The notes: a model not told the origin generated them from the sequence alone. A stretch of 55,764 nucleotides of DNA from Thiomargarita sp. (GCA_020720115.1 DYPD01000009.1:1-55764), one strand, 5' to 3'; counted from the stretch's first letter, positions 42,801-47,965 are shown. A program made the numbers and translations.

Positions 42801-44912
42801 GGCGGTTTTTTCTTGATTTGGGGCTGTGCCTGTGTAACCAGAAACGGTATCTGGGCCTTTGTAGGTATGATGCCAAGCATTGGTGGCGCAGTTGGTGAAT
42901 TGGTTGCCATGCACAATATTTGTTGAGCCACCACTACTGTACAAAGTCGTGCGCAAAGTGCCGATAATGCGCGGGCGGTTGTTGCCGGATAGACTCCAGC
43001 CGTGAGGGATTTCTAAAGGATTAGCGGTCTTGCTTTTCAGCGTCCAGCTTACGCCTGTTAAATGGGTTGCAGGTAAAGCAGGCGTGCTTGATGTTGTAAT
43101 AGATTTGTTTTCAGTTGTGGTATAGGTTTGGCAATTTGCAAAATCAGTTGGATGAGTAGGATTTGCGGCTGTGGCAAAACAGACTTCTACTTCAACCAAA
43201 CTATCATTTAAACCAAAATTCCCGCTTTTAACGCTGGTGATGTCTAAATAATCATCCGCAGTCGCCGTAACACTCTTCAAATAATCCACCAGAGTCAAGC
43301 CATCCAAAGGCACATTACCCGTGTTTACCGCACCCAGCGCGTATTCAACGGGTTTGCCAACAAATGCCTTATCGCCAGCCAGATATACGCCTGAAGGTTT
43401 AATCAGTTCTTTGCTGAGGGTGACGGAAGGATTGGGCGCGGCAATGCTGTTGCTGGGCGACATAGTTATGTTGGGCGGAGGCGTGGGTCCCGGTGGCGAT
43501 GTTGCTGCCAGCGTTGCAGCGTTTTGGATAGATGTGCCGGAAAGGTTATTGCCTGCTAAATCAGGATTGGCTCTCAGTTTGACCGTGACAATGATCGGGC
43601 TGGTATTACCCATAAACGGCGGTGCTGAACCAAAACGCCATTCCACCCCTGTCACATAAGAACCACCTAAAGCTAAAGCGGAGGCTTGCAAGGTCGTATT
43701 GTCGTCTTGATCAAAGCCGGTAGAGCCCGTCCATTGGGTGTAGCTGCTGTAAGTGCCTGATGCGGTTTTGTAATAGACTTCTGCCCCGCTGAAATCTTGG
43801 TTATAAACCCCCGTAGTGACAGAAATTAATTCTAAATAAGGCGGCAAGGTATCGGTGACGGTAAAAGGACTTAAGGGGACGTTACCGGTGTTTTTCGGTG
43901 TGAGTTCATAACTGAAAATTTGACCATCAGCGGGATTGGTTGGATTGGTTTTATCAAAAGAAGTGGTGGCTAACGGAATGACAAAAGCGTGGTTGCTAGT
44001 GGATGAATCGCTAAAGCCAGCAGTAGCGCCATAAGTACCCGATGGATATAGGGCTGCGATGTTAGCAACATTGTTGACTATGGTGGATTGCGTAAAAGTG
44101 CCACCTGGATAAGTGACAGTGACTTGGACAGTTTTAGAGTCGCTAATTGAGCAATTGGCGGCGCCACACAAATACGTGGAACCCCAAGTTACCACGCCAG
44201 CCGTAGTAGGGGTAACGCCGTAGCTGGCAGACACAAAAACCGCACCCACAGGCAAGGTATCGGTAATCACCGGATTAAACAAATACACCAGACTGCTTTC
44301 AGGCTTAATGGTGAGGCTATAGGTGACAGGCTGATCCAGTACCGCCGAGCCGTTATAGGTTTTGTCCAAATTCCAGTTGTTCGGTGCTTCGGCTTCAACT
44401 GCAACGCTATTACTGCTGCCAGAAGTGACATTGCTACCCGCCACAGTCGCCGTATTGGTTGCAACATAACCGTCAGGCGTTTCACCTAGCTTAAAGCGCA
44501 CATTCAATTCGAGTTCGCCCGAATCACCGGCTTTTAAGGCAGCGTTAAAGTTAATTTTAACTGTGCCAACAGGGCTTTCACTGATAGACACAATCTGCGT
44601 GGGATCAAATAGGCTGCTCAGATATTCAATGCCAGCAGGCAAAACATCCGTAATCACTACATCTTCGCAATCGCCCACCACCGCCGCGCAGCTATAGGCA
44701 ATGCCATAGGTAAAGGTTTTGCCCGCATTGACCGGCAATGTTACTTCAGTCGCAGCTTTGCGCGCCTGCATATTCAGCGGTACGGTGGCATTGGCTGCCC
44801 AGGCGGGCGACCAGGCTAAACTCAAATACAAACCTAGCAGGGCTGTTGCGAAGGTCGAACAGGGCGATAACCAACGCCGAGTAACAGCAGGGGGATTTAT
44901 TGAGCCGTTCAT
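21894..44912 (-). CDS. Giant secreted GEVED-repeat protein (about 7,672 residues) with IPTL-CTERM tail
   Basis: Start chosen at ATG 44912, which has TAGGAGT 6 bases upstream; the longer frame from 44984 lacks this. Signal peptide about 1-39 (ending WSPAWA|A). Residues about 40-1110: some six DUF11-like repeats (patterns such as 'FTVTDTLPPYLELI' and 'TNTGNIAVKDITIIDILP'). About 1115-1555: three SdrD_B-like domains (GDYVWEDTDNDGIQDSGE, GNYVWFDRDPDG, GNLVWADSDNDGL). About 1556-7609: some 33 repeats of 165-185 residues, each with DYGDAPD, DDEDGV, a calcium-loop-like WxDFNxDGDW and a final RFRCS...DGEVEDY (GEVED domain). Near residues 7445-7500: eight VPGGGTT units. The end is PIPTLSEWAMLLLSLLLLG plus a basic tail, an IPTL-CTERM sorting signal. 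Likely a surface or matrix adhesin, calcium-stabilised (inference). No frameshift over 23 kb. Confidence 0.95.
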   Translation of the reverse strand: MNGSINPPAVTRRWLSPCSTFATALLGLYLSLAWSPAWAANATVPLNMQARKAATEVTLPVNAGKTFTYGIAYSCAAVVGDCEDVVITDVLPAGIEYLSSLFDPTQIVSISESPVGTVKINFNAALKAGDSGELELNVRFKLGETPDGYVATNTATVAGSNVTSGSSNSVAVEAEAPNNWNLDKTYNGSAVLDQPVTYSLTIKPESSLVYLFNPVITDTLPVGAVFVSASYGVTPTTAGVVTWGSTYLCGAANCSISDSKTVQVTVTYPGGTFTQSTIVNNVANIAALYPSGTYGATAGFSDSSTSNHAFVIPLATTSFDKTNPTNPADGQIFSYELTPKNTGNVPLSPFTVTDTLPPYLELISVTTGVYNQDFSGAEVYYKTASGTYSSYTQWTGSTGFDQDDNTTLQASALALGGSYVTGVEWRFGSAPPFMGNTSPIIVTVKLRANPDLAGNNLSGTSIQNAATLAATSPPGPTPPPNITMSPSNSIAAPNPSVTLSKELIKPSGVYLAGDKAFVGKPVEYALGAVNTGNVPLDGLTLVDYLKSVTATADDYLDITSVKSGNFGLNDSLVEVEVCFATAANPTHPTDFANCQTYTTTENKSITTSSTPALPATHLTGVSWTLKSKTANPLEIPHGWSLSGNNRPRIIGTLRTTLYSSGGSTNIVHGNQFTNCATNAWHHTYKGPDTVSGYTGTAPNQEKTATSTPVCQITDVLNPSVVPNAEKVLESTVPAAVPNALLTYRLDVWNTSAATTDMKVFTVTDFLPAALEFVPMSVASSGYTLISGSGTGYNPNSNGINNPTVEVIYDYQGSGRTLLRWKFNSTAGLPANETKKISIQFQAKIKPYTEPGEVGNTLYLSVPSGTTGATEDLACVSAPTTEASVVSNLDGDGNSTDLLCTSNQTFAVVAIAQLASEKWVKGQLDSYYHKVPETGLTVPNGAIDYKMTVTNTGNIAVKDITIIDILPIVGDTGVKDTSARGTAWSPLLTGPIKTPTGVTVEYSLSSNPCRVEVAKSSDIVAGKFPAVCDEPNWTAVLPDDPSTVRSFRLHFGALTLHPKDSLTFDFAMVAPANAPTNGEIAWNSFAYVATRTDANSQLSAEPNKVGIGLMPNQLAMLGDYVWEDTDNDGIQDSGEPGINYVIAQLYKSDGTFLRETATINDADGNPGYYRFTELPAGSYYVKFALPTGYTFTAQGAGTTTSDTGDSDANATTGITDVITLTADQQDWNWDAGLIKSVKVSVGNYVWFDRDPDGAGTGLPDGIQNEATADGVNGVTVKLYKDDGDGTLEPGAGDALQDTKTTANDPFGNSGYYQFANLDPGSYFVCFDLPITATDFTAANAATTDDSKDSDVTDVGSSNYCTHVTALPTGGMQDLTLDAGLLPKTGDFSLGNLVWADSDNDGLYKSYPPFNESGINGVVVNLYLDAGDGAGGTPDSIAQASEFFGTTTTTTLSSETGRYLFSNLPAGDYIVQIAPANFTSGALGTGILYSFSPSAGPSPNKPDPDNDTNNDDNSQDYAPATGVYSLPVTLGPAANSEPTNDGDTDKNSNLSVDFGFIALDFGDAPDTYDTTQAEDGARHALGSGIYLGASVDAESNGVPATSPNDANGDDSAGTDDENGVLFSSFLAGSTAAVTVSASKACYLNAWLDLNKDGDWTDSGEQILTNQSLSAGTNNLTVTVPSTAALELLAGEQWADWSTTSPQTTYARFRCASQTGLAHTGLASDGEVEDYQVTLVSTLARDYGDNPDTGAGTGSGNYQTLNADNGASHNLIANAPYLGSCVDADDGTLQGAATADDTNDGSPEFPASCATADDEDGIVFPTPAFTQGIPAPILVTASKACRLDAWMDFNQNSAFTDTGEQITKNLLLKPGANYITANIPSTATVGTSYSRFRCSTEGNLLSTGPATDGEVEDYPITIAATGMTFDFGDAPDSAPSTSPYGYPTMLAGYAARHVISGPMLGVTVDAEADGKQGATATGDNTSATNDEDGVKIGVASLQDQVLTPGDNYTLAITANGTGTCKLDAWIDFNVDGDWNDGNEQIASSATSSIASGATLNLSVTVPATAANGTAYARFRCSTLGGLSPSGPALDGEVEDYRLYIKHTGNLDYGDAPDSYKTTKQAIPANDGASHVASGPTLGATRDAETDGQPVTAFGDDNNGANRDGADEDGVSFTTTVNSIPTLIQGDPIKATVTVNGGTCYLSAWIDYSGDGYFTGAGERILKDVLTTGTSMTVDLSTGTNQVTVPTSTALGKTYARFRCATRPDIDYFGPAPNGEVEDYLISIYPKASVTATDFGDAPDADTALPEVTAKGNYTTRVSQFGPAHAVLDGKPLLGSCVDSDSGTFGILAQMQNADWDDNNAASGGPNITKPAACSTAGDDEDGVKDNITNVAPNVLVRGNAVSWTVTAGGTGTCKLNAWIDYNQNGVFGDGTDSEKIIDNQDLLSSDTLNLASVTVPAGAAIGTTYARFRCSTLGGDSPVNAAKDGEVEDYKVVIHPNPSENVDYGDAPDTTGVGSSNANGSDVTGTGNYTTLAKQNGAVHIITGPYLGDCVDADSGSLQDGTAVADDSNTGAGQGTCIGNDDEDGVTNLNDVDLMQGAGNSGTPVASITVKASATCHLYGWIDLDRNGVWSNSSPERIINNQSVTGTQTVTFSIPDSTTPGLTFARFRCTSGASDGGQNPTGTASNGEVEDYQVYIQPNPRLTAMDLGDLPDTSTNLGTGDYATLIAISGVVNDGARHIIGTGAPRLGACVDSDTGLSTSAVGSAGNDDSTAAGGVTTPVSIGTSCTNDDEDGVTMPLGLIRNYSGAENQITVTEGGGTACKLNAWMDFDGNGNLGDSGENLWATADTTLNASGSVNTNVAVPSVATVTNLTLNKIIYSRFRCSSAGSDAPTGLAQNGEVEDYSAQVVENPAVFALDYGDAPDTKRGAVVGSPADYQTKANDLGAYHLLDSTVYLGSCVDADNGTQQNIDADSDNTDTAGTVTPTTKHGTCGAGGDEDGVLLPNKIPSNPSGAQATVPVTIVTQGACRLYGWIDFNSNGVWGDVANEQIFDGTGSANLAASPPEHFLSFTTPNGVTDGTVTYARFRCTSTGTDPLAPTGIFASGTIPNGEVEDYKVTIGAIGYDFGDAPYDGTTYKYPVTSAATNGGGRHVATGATLGALRDVETDGQQGVAANGDDTNTSDDEDGVFLHDATPTPLHDTEWLVDTTTAATKQLKVNVSADCKLDAWVDFNANGDWETGEKVVNSQALVSASNPNVISFLIPTDAANSTSYARFRCSAAGGLSPDGAAVDGEVEDYRIYLRRDSQQLDYGDAPHDGTTYSYQTQQANNGASHVATGADAFMGATRDVEDDSVPNVNADGDTADTDDEDGVVFNALLIQDEEIKLTVTGGGATGKSCKLSAWIDFDQSGIFDSGEKIIADAILIQGGTVDTAATTITIENVPSGAKPGVTYARFRCTTQAGIDAFGPAPDGEVEDYKVVIYPNPALTPSDYGDAPDTTGTATPAKGNYNTTKPKDGAVHLISNAADKVRLGSCVDADDGTQGATPTGLATADDTGAAYAPTSPALPYTASGACGASGDEDGVTIPVNLVRGVTVDIPVKGSSQNNSATDTCKLNAWIDYNQDGVFDLVNERIGTADQSVTGNSVAVDVSTAVPANAILGTTYARFRCSSVGGDAPTGLALDGEVEDYAVVIYPKTDTEQTDLGDAPDGTAGTNPGDYTTLNANNGAVHIITGPYLGDCVDADSGSLQDGTAVADDSNTGGAGQGTCIGNDDEDGVTNLNDVDLMQGAGITAPTPQSSLTITATIADCKVNGWIDFNQDGVWDASEKILTDTTTTVTTVGGAQNFNFNIPTTAKTGYTFARFRCTGATGEGGDSPVGPALNGEVEDYRVQIQPNPLLTATDYGDAPDATSGTTAASGVTPGDYQTRAADNGARHILGVTNAPYLGSCVDSDTGDQQGVGATADDTGGAGGLSTPVTVSVGGCTTANDDEDGVTLPTGLIRHSTVSITLKEGGGLTDCKVNGWIDFNRNGVFTDTDEQVLTNATAAKGTNTALNITIPSSATLGNTYARFRCSSSGDDAPTGLANDGEVEDYQVLIMENPADVALDYGDAPDAARGFAVASLPATDADYQTKASDAGAYHSLSDTVFLGSCVDSDDGTQQGTGATTDDTGVPAGGTPTTKGTCTGGDDEDGVVLPTLITASTTTPLNTVILPIQITVPATCKLNAWIDYDRDGEWESSETVFATEQILSVGVNNLNFTVPSSGISNGVSYARFRCSTAGGLTPYGGTANGLAIPDGEVEDYLVTIAGAVNLDYGDAPATYPTLNANTGAYHAINPVGPRLGAAVGADGIDSEANGQPSVGADGDDTTGTPDDENGVTIPTSLYAGVAQTVSVEVSGAACKLDAWIDFNQDNDWDDSGEQIADSVSWSIETKDLSFTVPADAKNGLTYARFRCSTAGNLSPSGGAPDGEIEDYRVAIQAVANSLDYGDAPNVTLGSVGVGNYATQRDNNGASHALVAGAPYLGDCVDADSGTLQNLAADADKATGTGTRGTCANTGDDEDGVTLPAGLVQGATPSISIKAGSVDVSPATNCVVHAWVDFNQNGVFENTTDEYVIQGAGAVSLAPAASTSGLTIAVPAAATLGVSYARFRCSSPTALGGDSPTGPASDGEVEDYQVLIQPSANADFGDASDTGAGTGTTGKYRTTAIDGGASHQVGVLNAPVLGACVDVDSGSLQGVGATADDSSNTSCTNDEDGVVFPYALVSNTTIGNTLKITVTGGTCKLNAWIDFNGNGDFAGSEQIATNQSMTVGTHDLSVAVPASTELALGTTYARFRCSSVGNDTPYGYAADGEVEDYAVIIQPNPIESLDYGDAPDSLSGFASASGTPAGSVAAEYQTRPQDNGAAHLLNVTNAPYLGACADADNGTAQNTLATADDGATAYTGAVNLKVNGTCGANGDEDGVTFVAASLVEGKTANITVTSSSATACKLNAWIDYDQSGTFDAGEQIATNGDMTSGTQALTPTIPATAVLGYTYARFRCSTAGGDTPVGLAADGEVEDYRIQILPDPSLTATDDGDAPDAAAGNGKADYSTTDANNGARHILGVTNAPYLGACVDSDAGTQQDTGATADDTGAAGGSTPTVNMGGCADDEDGVEFVGQWQRTLSGALKVTAAAVGTCKLNAWVDYNQNGVFDSKEQIFTDRALTAGVNNLSVTIPGDASLGETYARFRCSTQGGDLSTGLALDGEVEDHVVTILDAPVELDLGDAPAPYPTLLADDGANHKFKAGVFLGAKVDLERNGAPDDAALGDDTRADDDEDGVTFLQALVPGKPAQIQVTVLQANVCALSAWMDFNADGDWNDADERIFKDTALPALVNTLRLNVPITALPGKTYARFRCTTTLAVQPTGYATDGEVEDYQVTILVPKDFGDLPTSYQTMLAHSGARHLLKAGIYLGKGVDAEADGQSSSTAGGDDNDGNDDEDGVSIPALIPGQSATLTISVPTANACVLSAWMDFEGNGNFSEASNQIAKDMPLPALSNALLVKVPATAKPGSSYARFRCSTQSGLSYRDEAPDGEVEDYPITFSAAEFDLGDAASHPTLAAENGAKHQIIPGIYLGASVDADADGQPNLMAVGDDTNGVDDEDGIRFTFAGGATAVAPNTVLGLEVKVPTANVCLFSAWMDFNGDGDWNDAGEQVFADRTLPALLNTLTVTLPATLPKDLLYLRARCSTQTALAASGAASDGEVEDYALQVAQALVYDFGDAPTGYPTLKADQGASHVIRSGIHLGNEIDAETDGAPSAKADGDDVAVSDDEDGVTFSSDLVPGRAATLVVTVPTANVCLLNAWMDFNGDLDWQDAGEQIFTNQALPALSNTLTLQVPANALPGQTAARFRCSTTPGLSQTGEAADGEVEDYLVNIVPASQLTLDFGDLPDSYATLLASDGARHTLVTGIYLGAGEDAETEGQPNALANGDDLNGAADDEDGVRFLTPLEKGKLAQIEVQIPTPEVCRLQLWMDFNGDGDFADLGEQLFTDHRLVSTINNLGFMVPQNASAGGSYARFRCSTQTGLLPNGAAKDGEVEDYAIQIVGEAYDFGDLPDSYKTQKASSGARHLIKTGVYLGASVDAENDGQASVGADGDDTHEKTDEDGIVGGLGVLSPGGKVTLTIATPAANVCLLQGWMDFNADGDFSDNGEQIFSDVALPTQQTQVSFDVPLTAATGVDTYARLRCSTQAGLGSAGDAPDGEVEDYRVLITPALDYGDAPDSYGTTASNNGASHIIKDGIRLGDEIDPNANVQPSAGADADDSDSRDDEDGVSIGALVPGQAAELTVHVPRAGICLLNAWMDFNRDGDFSDAGEQILLNQSLTSTVNTLRINVPSTASLGDSYARFRCSTQPSLGAVGPAPDGEVEDYAIQLSQTAYDYGDAAGHPTRLSEQGARHILVPGIHLGAQVDSDSDGQPTALADGDDLGSTDDEDGLVFSNGVLFAGTSNSVALRFPAAKVCLFNLWMDFNGDGDWADSGEHLITDLQPNSTELVYNFSAPDALTQAFVYARARCSTQAGLTSTGDAPDGEVEDYRLPVVLALQKDYGDLPDSYGTTTARDGARHTLVSGIHLGNNADAESDGQPSSDALGDDNAGQDDEDGIRFIGDWVRGQPATLQVSVPAPEVCLLQAWMDFNGDGDFADNQEQILLNQRLTAVSNTLSVTLPATAQAGLTAARFRCSTVPNLPAQGDAPDGEVEDYQVRVLDSSLFDYGDAPDSYKTQKASGGARHLIKADIYLGASVDAENEGQASIGADGDDRNAKQDEDGIVAIQGLLSPEGTVTLTIATPVANACLLQGWMDFNADGDFADSGERIFSDAALPSTRTPLSFKIPATAVVDANIYARLRCSTQAGLGSAGDAPDGEVEDYLLRLNPQGDFGDAPDSYQSTLANNGAWHEIVPGVHLGSRLDADADGQPSVGANGDDAQGLADEDGVQLPSDLTRGQTATLQVTVPSVGVCLLQAWMDFNGDGDFADSGEQIFRNQPLPALTNTLTVKIPETAKAGSSYARFRCSTQPDLSYSGKAPNGEVEDYRIEIQNAVLVDYGDAPDSYHSTQANNGAQHSITPDIYLGNSVDAENDGQPRQDAQGDDSVGTADENGIVSGLTDLRPGTKATLVVAVSAPNACLLQGWMDFNSDGDFNDSSEQIFRNQPLPDKLNTLSFSVPAEVETGTYTYARLRCSTQPNLGSSGAAPDGEVEDYSLMFIGIDDFGDAPDSYGTKVGSDGARHTVVAGIHLGTGVDAENDGRPDAAASGDDQAGNSDANGVVAARGNFAPGGTVSVDIAVSQPGACLLQGWIDFNADGDFEDAGEQIFTDVALPQNVNTLEFSVPDTAAVAGVDTYARLRCSTQRGLGSRGPAPDGEVEDYRLVIATKPIGDFGDAPPPYPTSLQDRGAWHALKQGVFLGTGVNPDDPDNPSNSVSGGATVPGGGTTVPGGGTTVPGGGTTVPGGGTTVPGGGTTVPGGGTTVPGGGTTVPGGTDDFDDGVDLVTDLIPGQPGTINVRVPTPNVCFLNAWIDFNRDGDWNDVGEQIATGMTLAASSGVNALTFNVPQTAQLGGTYARFRCSTEPSLPPTGPAPDGEVEDHLVTLRTGTATGGTGGTATGGTGTVVPPQPPAPIPTLSEWAMLLLSLLLLGIAGGSLRNREILPR
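22411..22578 (-). repeat. 8 x 21-bp tandem repeat encoding VPGGGTT
   Basis: Eight uninterrupted 21-bp units, differing only in third positions of a few codons (gta/gtg/gtt, ccacca/ccgccg). They sit in the last GEVED unit, where other units carry the Asp-rich GDD...DEDGV linker. Multiples of 21 keep the frame, so copy number can vary without breaking the gene. Confidence 0.9.
33561..33752 (-). repeat. Internal duplicated block 1 of the giant gene
   Basis: About 190 bp nearly identical at DNA level to 37125-37313, differing by one 3-base indel and a handful of substitutions, while the flanking parts of the same repeat units have diverged. It encodes NLNDVDLMQGAG, DDSNTGGAGQGTCIGNDDED and the LGDCVDADSGSLQDGTAVAD portion. 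Confidence 0.85.
37125..37313 (-). repeat. Internal duplicated block 2 of the giant gene
   Basis: Partner of 33561-33752; six GEVED units apart. The near identity, including silent positions, points to recent conversion or exchange between repeats. Confidence 0.85.
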
Positions 44913-45406
44913 CTTGGGACTCCTAATTCTAATTTGACAAAAAATGACACATAAAGGCATTGCGATATGGGCGCGAAAATGCAAGAAAAAATCCTTTTGC
45001 CGAGCGATCTTATTGTTTTAGATGGGTATTTCTATCTAATCTCGGCGCAGTTCCAAGCAGATTTTGCGTCTGTTTTGGATGCAGGTTCTTTTATTAGATG
45101 CAGGTTCTTTTATTAGATGCAGGTTCTTTTATTAGATGCAGATTCTTTTATTATAGGATAGTTTTCTATCCAATACACTCATCATTTCGGATGAGTGTGG
45201 GGTATTTGGCGATAGAAATATTTTGTTATTATTTGTTATTAAAGGTATCTGTGGGGGAAGGGGATGCGTTTTTAATCCTGGGCTGCGACACTTGGCTGTT
45301 GCAGATGGGACAGGGGTTGGTGTCGCCGCTAGGTTTTGGGATGGATGCTAAGCTGGGCTTAGCATTTCTAGGGTTCAGTGAATGGCGGGCGGGGGTTGGC
45401 ATCTGC
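44913..45406. other. Leader region of the giant gene
   Basis: About 490 bp between the TonB receptor stop and the giant gene start. No gene is supported (a plus-strand frame at 45098-45424 has no family features). It contains the 4 x 19-bp array (45078-45153) and a small GGATAG-tttt-CTATCC hairpin right beside it (about 45157-45172). The promoter of the giant gene should lie here; I see no clear -35/-10 match. Confidence 0.5.
45078..45153. repeat. 4 x 19-bp direct repeat upstream of the giant gene
   Basis: GATGCAGGTTCTTTTATTA repeated four times head to tail; the fourth copy has one change (GATGCAGATT). It lies 166-241 bp upstream of the giant gene's ATG. No palindrome within the unit and no spacer, so it is not CRISPR-like. 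Confidence 0.95.
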
Positions 45407-47450
45407 TTAAAAGTGATACTTTAAGCCTAGATAAATGCCGCGTCCTTGGCGGGCGGGTAGGGTGTTGAGCACTCCCCGTACTACTTCATGGCTGTAGACC
45501 GCTTCATCTAACAGGTTGTAAACATAGCCGTTTAATAACAGGCTGTTGTGTTGTGAAACGCCGAGCCAATGACCTATATCTAAATTTAAGTTTAAAGTCA
45601 TCAGGTGTACTGCGTCTGCTGGCGGATTGACATACTGGGTTATACCGCTGCGGACATTGATGTCATGTGCCGCAGAAAAGTAGTTGTCGTAGAGTCCTAC
45701 GCTTAAATCAGGTGAAAAATCATAGCTTAAGCCCACTTTTGCCATCCAATTGGGCACTGTGCTGTAGTCTTTGATGTGTTCTTGCTGATTGCCTTGATAA
45801 GACAAGGAGGAGAGTATGATGAGCTTGTCTATGGGGGTGAATTTGGCTTCTAGTTCTATGCCTTGTTGTTTGAGTGTGCCAGCATTAATGTAGCTGCCAA
45901 AATCGTCGCTGCCAATGGTGTAGGCAATCAGATTTTTCTGGCGGCTGTTAAAGTAGGTCAGTGACCATTGGGTGCGTTGGTTTTGGTAGAAAAACTGTAA
46001 ATCATAGGTGTTGATGGTTTCGGGGGCTAAAGCGGGGTTGCCTACTACTATCGGTGGTGCATTCATGGCATTTTCAAATTCAAAAGCCGCACGATAGGCT
46101 TTGCTAAAGAGTGCTTTGACGCCCATTGTGCTGTTGATTTGATAAATAGCGCCCGCTCTGGGAACAAAACTCCAGGTTAAGCCGTCTGGTTTAACCGCCT
46201 GTGCGCCAATAATGAGTTTTAAGTCATGCGTGGCTTGGTAAGCTGCTTGGGAATACAGGGTGTACCAGGTTTCGCGGTAATCTTTGAGTACTTCATCCAC
46301 TCTCGGCGTATTTTTAGGATAGGCGGTGGTATGCCCGCTGGTGTTATATAGGGTGGCGCCCAATAGCCAAGAAAACTGCTCGTTTTCCCAATAGTGAGTG
46401 GTTTCTAATAGCCAATCCTCATTGCCTTCATTGGTATTGGCATTGACCGAGGTAAAGTCGGTATCACGCCCGTTGTAGGTCAGATTGGTTTGCAAAACGC
46501 CAGCGCTCGGAAAACTCATGCGTATAGCCTAAATCAGCAAACAGGCGTTGGCTATCTGCTTGATTAGCTTGCCAAGACCACAGAGGTACTTCCCCTAAGT
46601 GCCCTTCTCGGCTATTAAAAACTCCTAAGTCCAGATTCCAATTGCTGTAGTCTGCGTGCAGATAAGCACCCAGATTGCTTTCATCCCATTTTTTACTGTC
46701 GCTTACGCCTTCTTCATCCACCATGCGAAAATCCCAGCCGTCTTCCAACCAGCGACTCAAACCGCCGCTGAGGGTTAAGCCCTGATCTTGGCAGCCAAAA
46801 GCGGCTTCCACTTTGCGCGCACCAAAGCTGCCCGCCGAGACAGCCATTTGCCCTTCATGCGTGCCTGCCGCTAATTGCTTGCCTTGCTTGGTAATGATAT
46901 TGACTACGCCGGAAAAGGCATTAGTGCCATACAGCACTGAGCCGGGTCCGCGTACTATTTCGATTTTTTCGATGGTTGCCAGCGGAAAAGCCGTATAAAT
47001 CGGGTAATTAATGCCGCCTGTGACCCCTTCTTTGAAAGGGCGACCGTTGAGCAACAGCAACACATGCACATCAAAGTCGCTTATCACATCACCGCGAAAG
47101 GATAAGGTATTTTGTGGATACATAATCAGCATGGGTTGATATACGCCGACCACCCGCTCCAGCACTTCATATAGGCTATTAGCACCAAAGCGTTCTATTT
47201 CGTTTGCTGTAATCACGCTGATAGCGCCAGGGGCTTGAGCAAGGTTTTCTTCGGTTTTGGAGGCGACGCTTACTGAAGTCTCTAGCAAAGCTTCTAGCGG
47301 CATGTTCAGCAGCATGTCCATATTGAGAATAGAGGCTTCTGTACTGGATTTAGCTTGCTCTGCGCAATTAAAGGCACTGAGGTTCTCAGCACTTAAGCTA
47401 CTGAACACTGTTAAGATGAATAGCAGGCTGTTTATTGGGGGGCGTTGCAT
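45407..47450 (-). pseudogene. TonB-dependent outer-membrane receptor, one frameshift
   Basis: ATG 47450 (AGGA 8 bases upstream) gives a signal peptide and 'LLNMPLEALLETSVSVASKT', then the plug domain: 'APGAISVITANEIERFGANS', 'LYEVLERVVGVYQ', 'IEKIEIVRGPGSVLYGTNAF' and 'GVVNIITKQ'. The barrel continues but the frame breaks near 46485-46510 (end of first frame 46464); the second frame runs from VLQTNLTYNGRDTDF to the terminal strand GIYLGLKYHF, with a final Phe as needed for barrel insertion. One T fewer in a TTTT run would join the two into about 680 codons. Likely substrate classes are siderophores, haem or cobalamin; nothing here decides. The lesion may be real or a sequence error. Confidence 0.82.
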
Positions 47451-47537
47451 TTTAAGTATCCTAATGTTCTGCCTTTTGCGGAAAAATATTTCCATAAAAA
47501 GCCTTTGAATGCGTTTCTAATGCGGCTGAGGGTGTGC

Positions 47538-47562
47538 GCACCCGCAAAAATTTTGCGGGTGC
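47538..47562. repeat. Intergenic palindrome
   Basis: GCACCCGCAAAA-a-TTTTGCGGGTGC: 12-bp arms around one base, between the LprI-like gene and the TonB receptor. No strong U-tract on either side; possibly a terminator or protein-binding palindrome. Confidence 0.6.
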
Positions 47563-47596
47563 TAACAGGCTTGGCGAACCGGTCTGTCCACCGTTT

Positions 47597-47965
47597 TTAA
47601 GGATTATTGACCATCGAGCTCATGAAGTTAATTTCTTGAACACGCTCTAAAATGGCTGCCAGCAACTCCTGCTTACCCGTTAAAGTATCGCGCTCTTGGG
47701 TACGCCATTGGCTTTGTGCTGCTGTCAATTTTTTCTGTGCTTCGCCTTGCAAAGCATTGCGATATTGTTGATAAACCAGGTTAAGCAAATGATCCGCTGT
47801 CTGTAATTCAGGATAACGGCAAATACTTTGCTCAGATGGCTTCAGCTTCGCATTGGGTGCTTTACACCAACTGGGCACGCAGCTTTCCGCTTCAGCAGCG
47901 AAGGCTGGCAGACTGGTGGTGAATAATACGGCTAAAAAAGCAGTTTTGATACGCTTAAATTTCAT
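47597..47965 (-). CDS. LprI-like (lysozyme inhibitor LprI family) exported protein
   Basis: 122 residues with a signal peptide (FLAVLFTTSLPAFA|AE). The mature part has the LprI N-terminal-domain pattern: Cys-rich start (ESCVPSWCKAP), then 'SICRYPELQTADHLLNLVYQQYRNAL', 'KKLTAAQSQWRTQERDTL', i.e. the usual C..peL...D..Ln..Y, then L..aQ..W...RD. The Cys normally found after RD is replaced (RDTLTG), and the chain ends early. Proteins of this family are periplasmic; lysozyme inhibition has been shown only for some. Upstream of the TonB receptor on the same strand. Confidence 0.7.
   Translation of the reverse strand: MKFKRIKTAFLAVLFTTSLPAFAAEAESCVPSWCKAPNAKLKPSEQSICRYPELQTADHLLNLVYQQYRNALQGEAQKKLTAAQSQWRTQERDTLTGKQELLAAILERVQEINFMSSMVNNP

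Noticed and set aside
21894-44912. Dozens of plus-strand and other-frame ORFs of 60-250 codons inside the giant gene
   Set aside because: They mirror the repeat structure and codon bias of the long minus-strand gene, recur in register with the GEVED units and have no family features of their own.
21894-44984. Start of the giant protein at 44984
   Set aside because: The extra 24 residues lack an export-signal pattern, and the ATG at 44912 has a strong ribosome-binding site and gives a clean signal peptide.
45078-45153. 4 x 19-bp array as a CRISPR
   Set aside because: No spacers; the units are directly adjacent.
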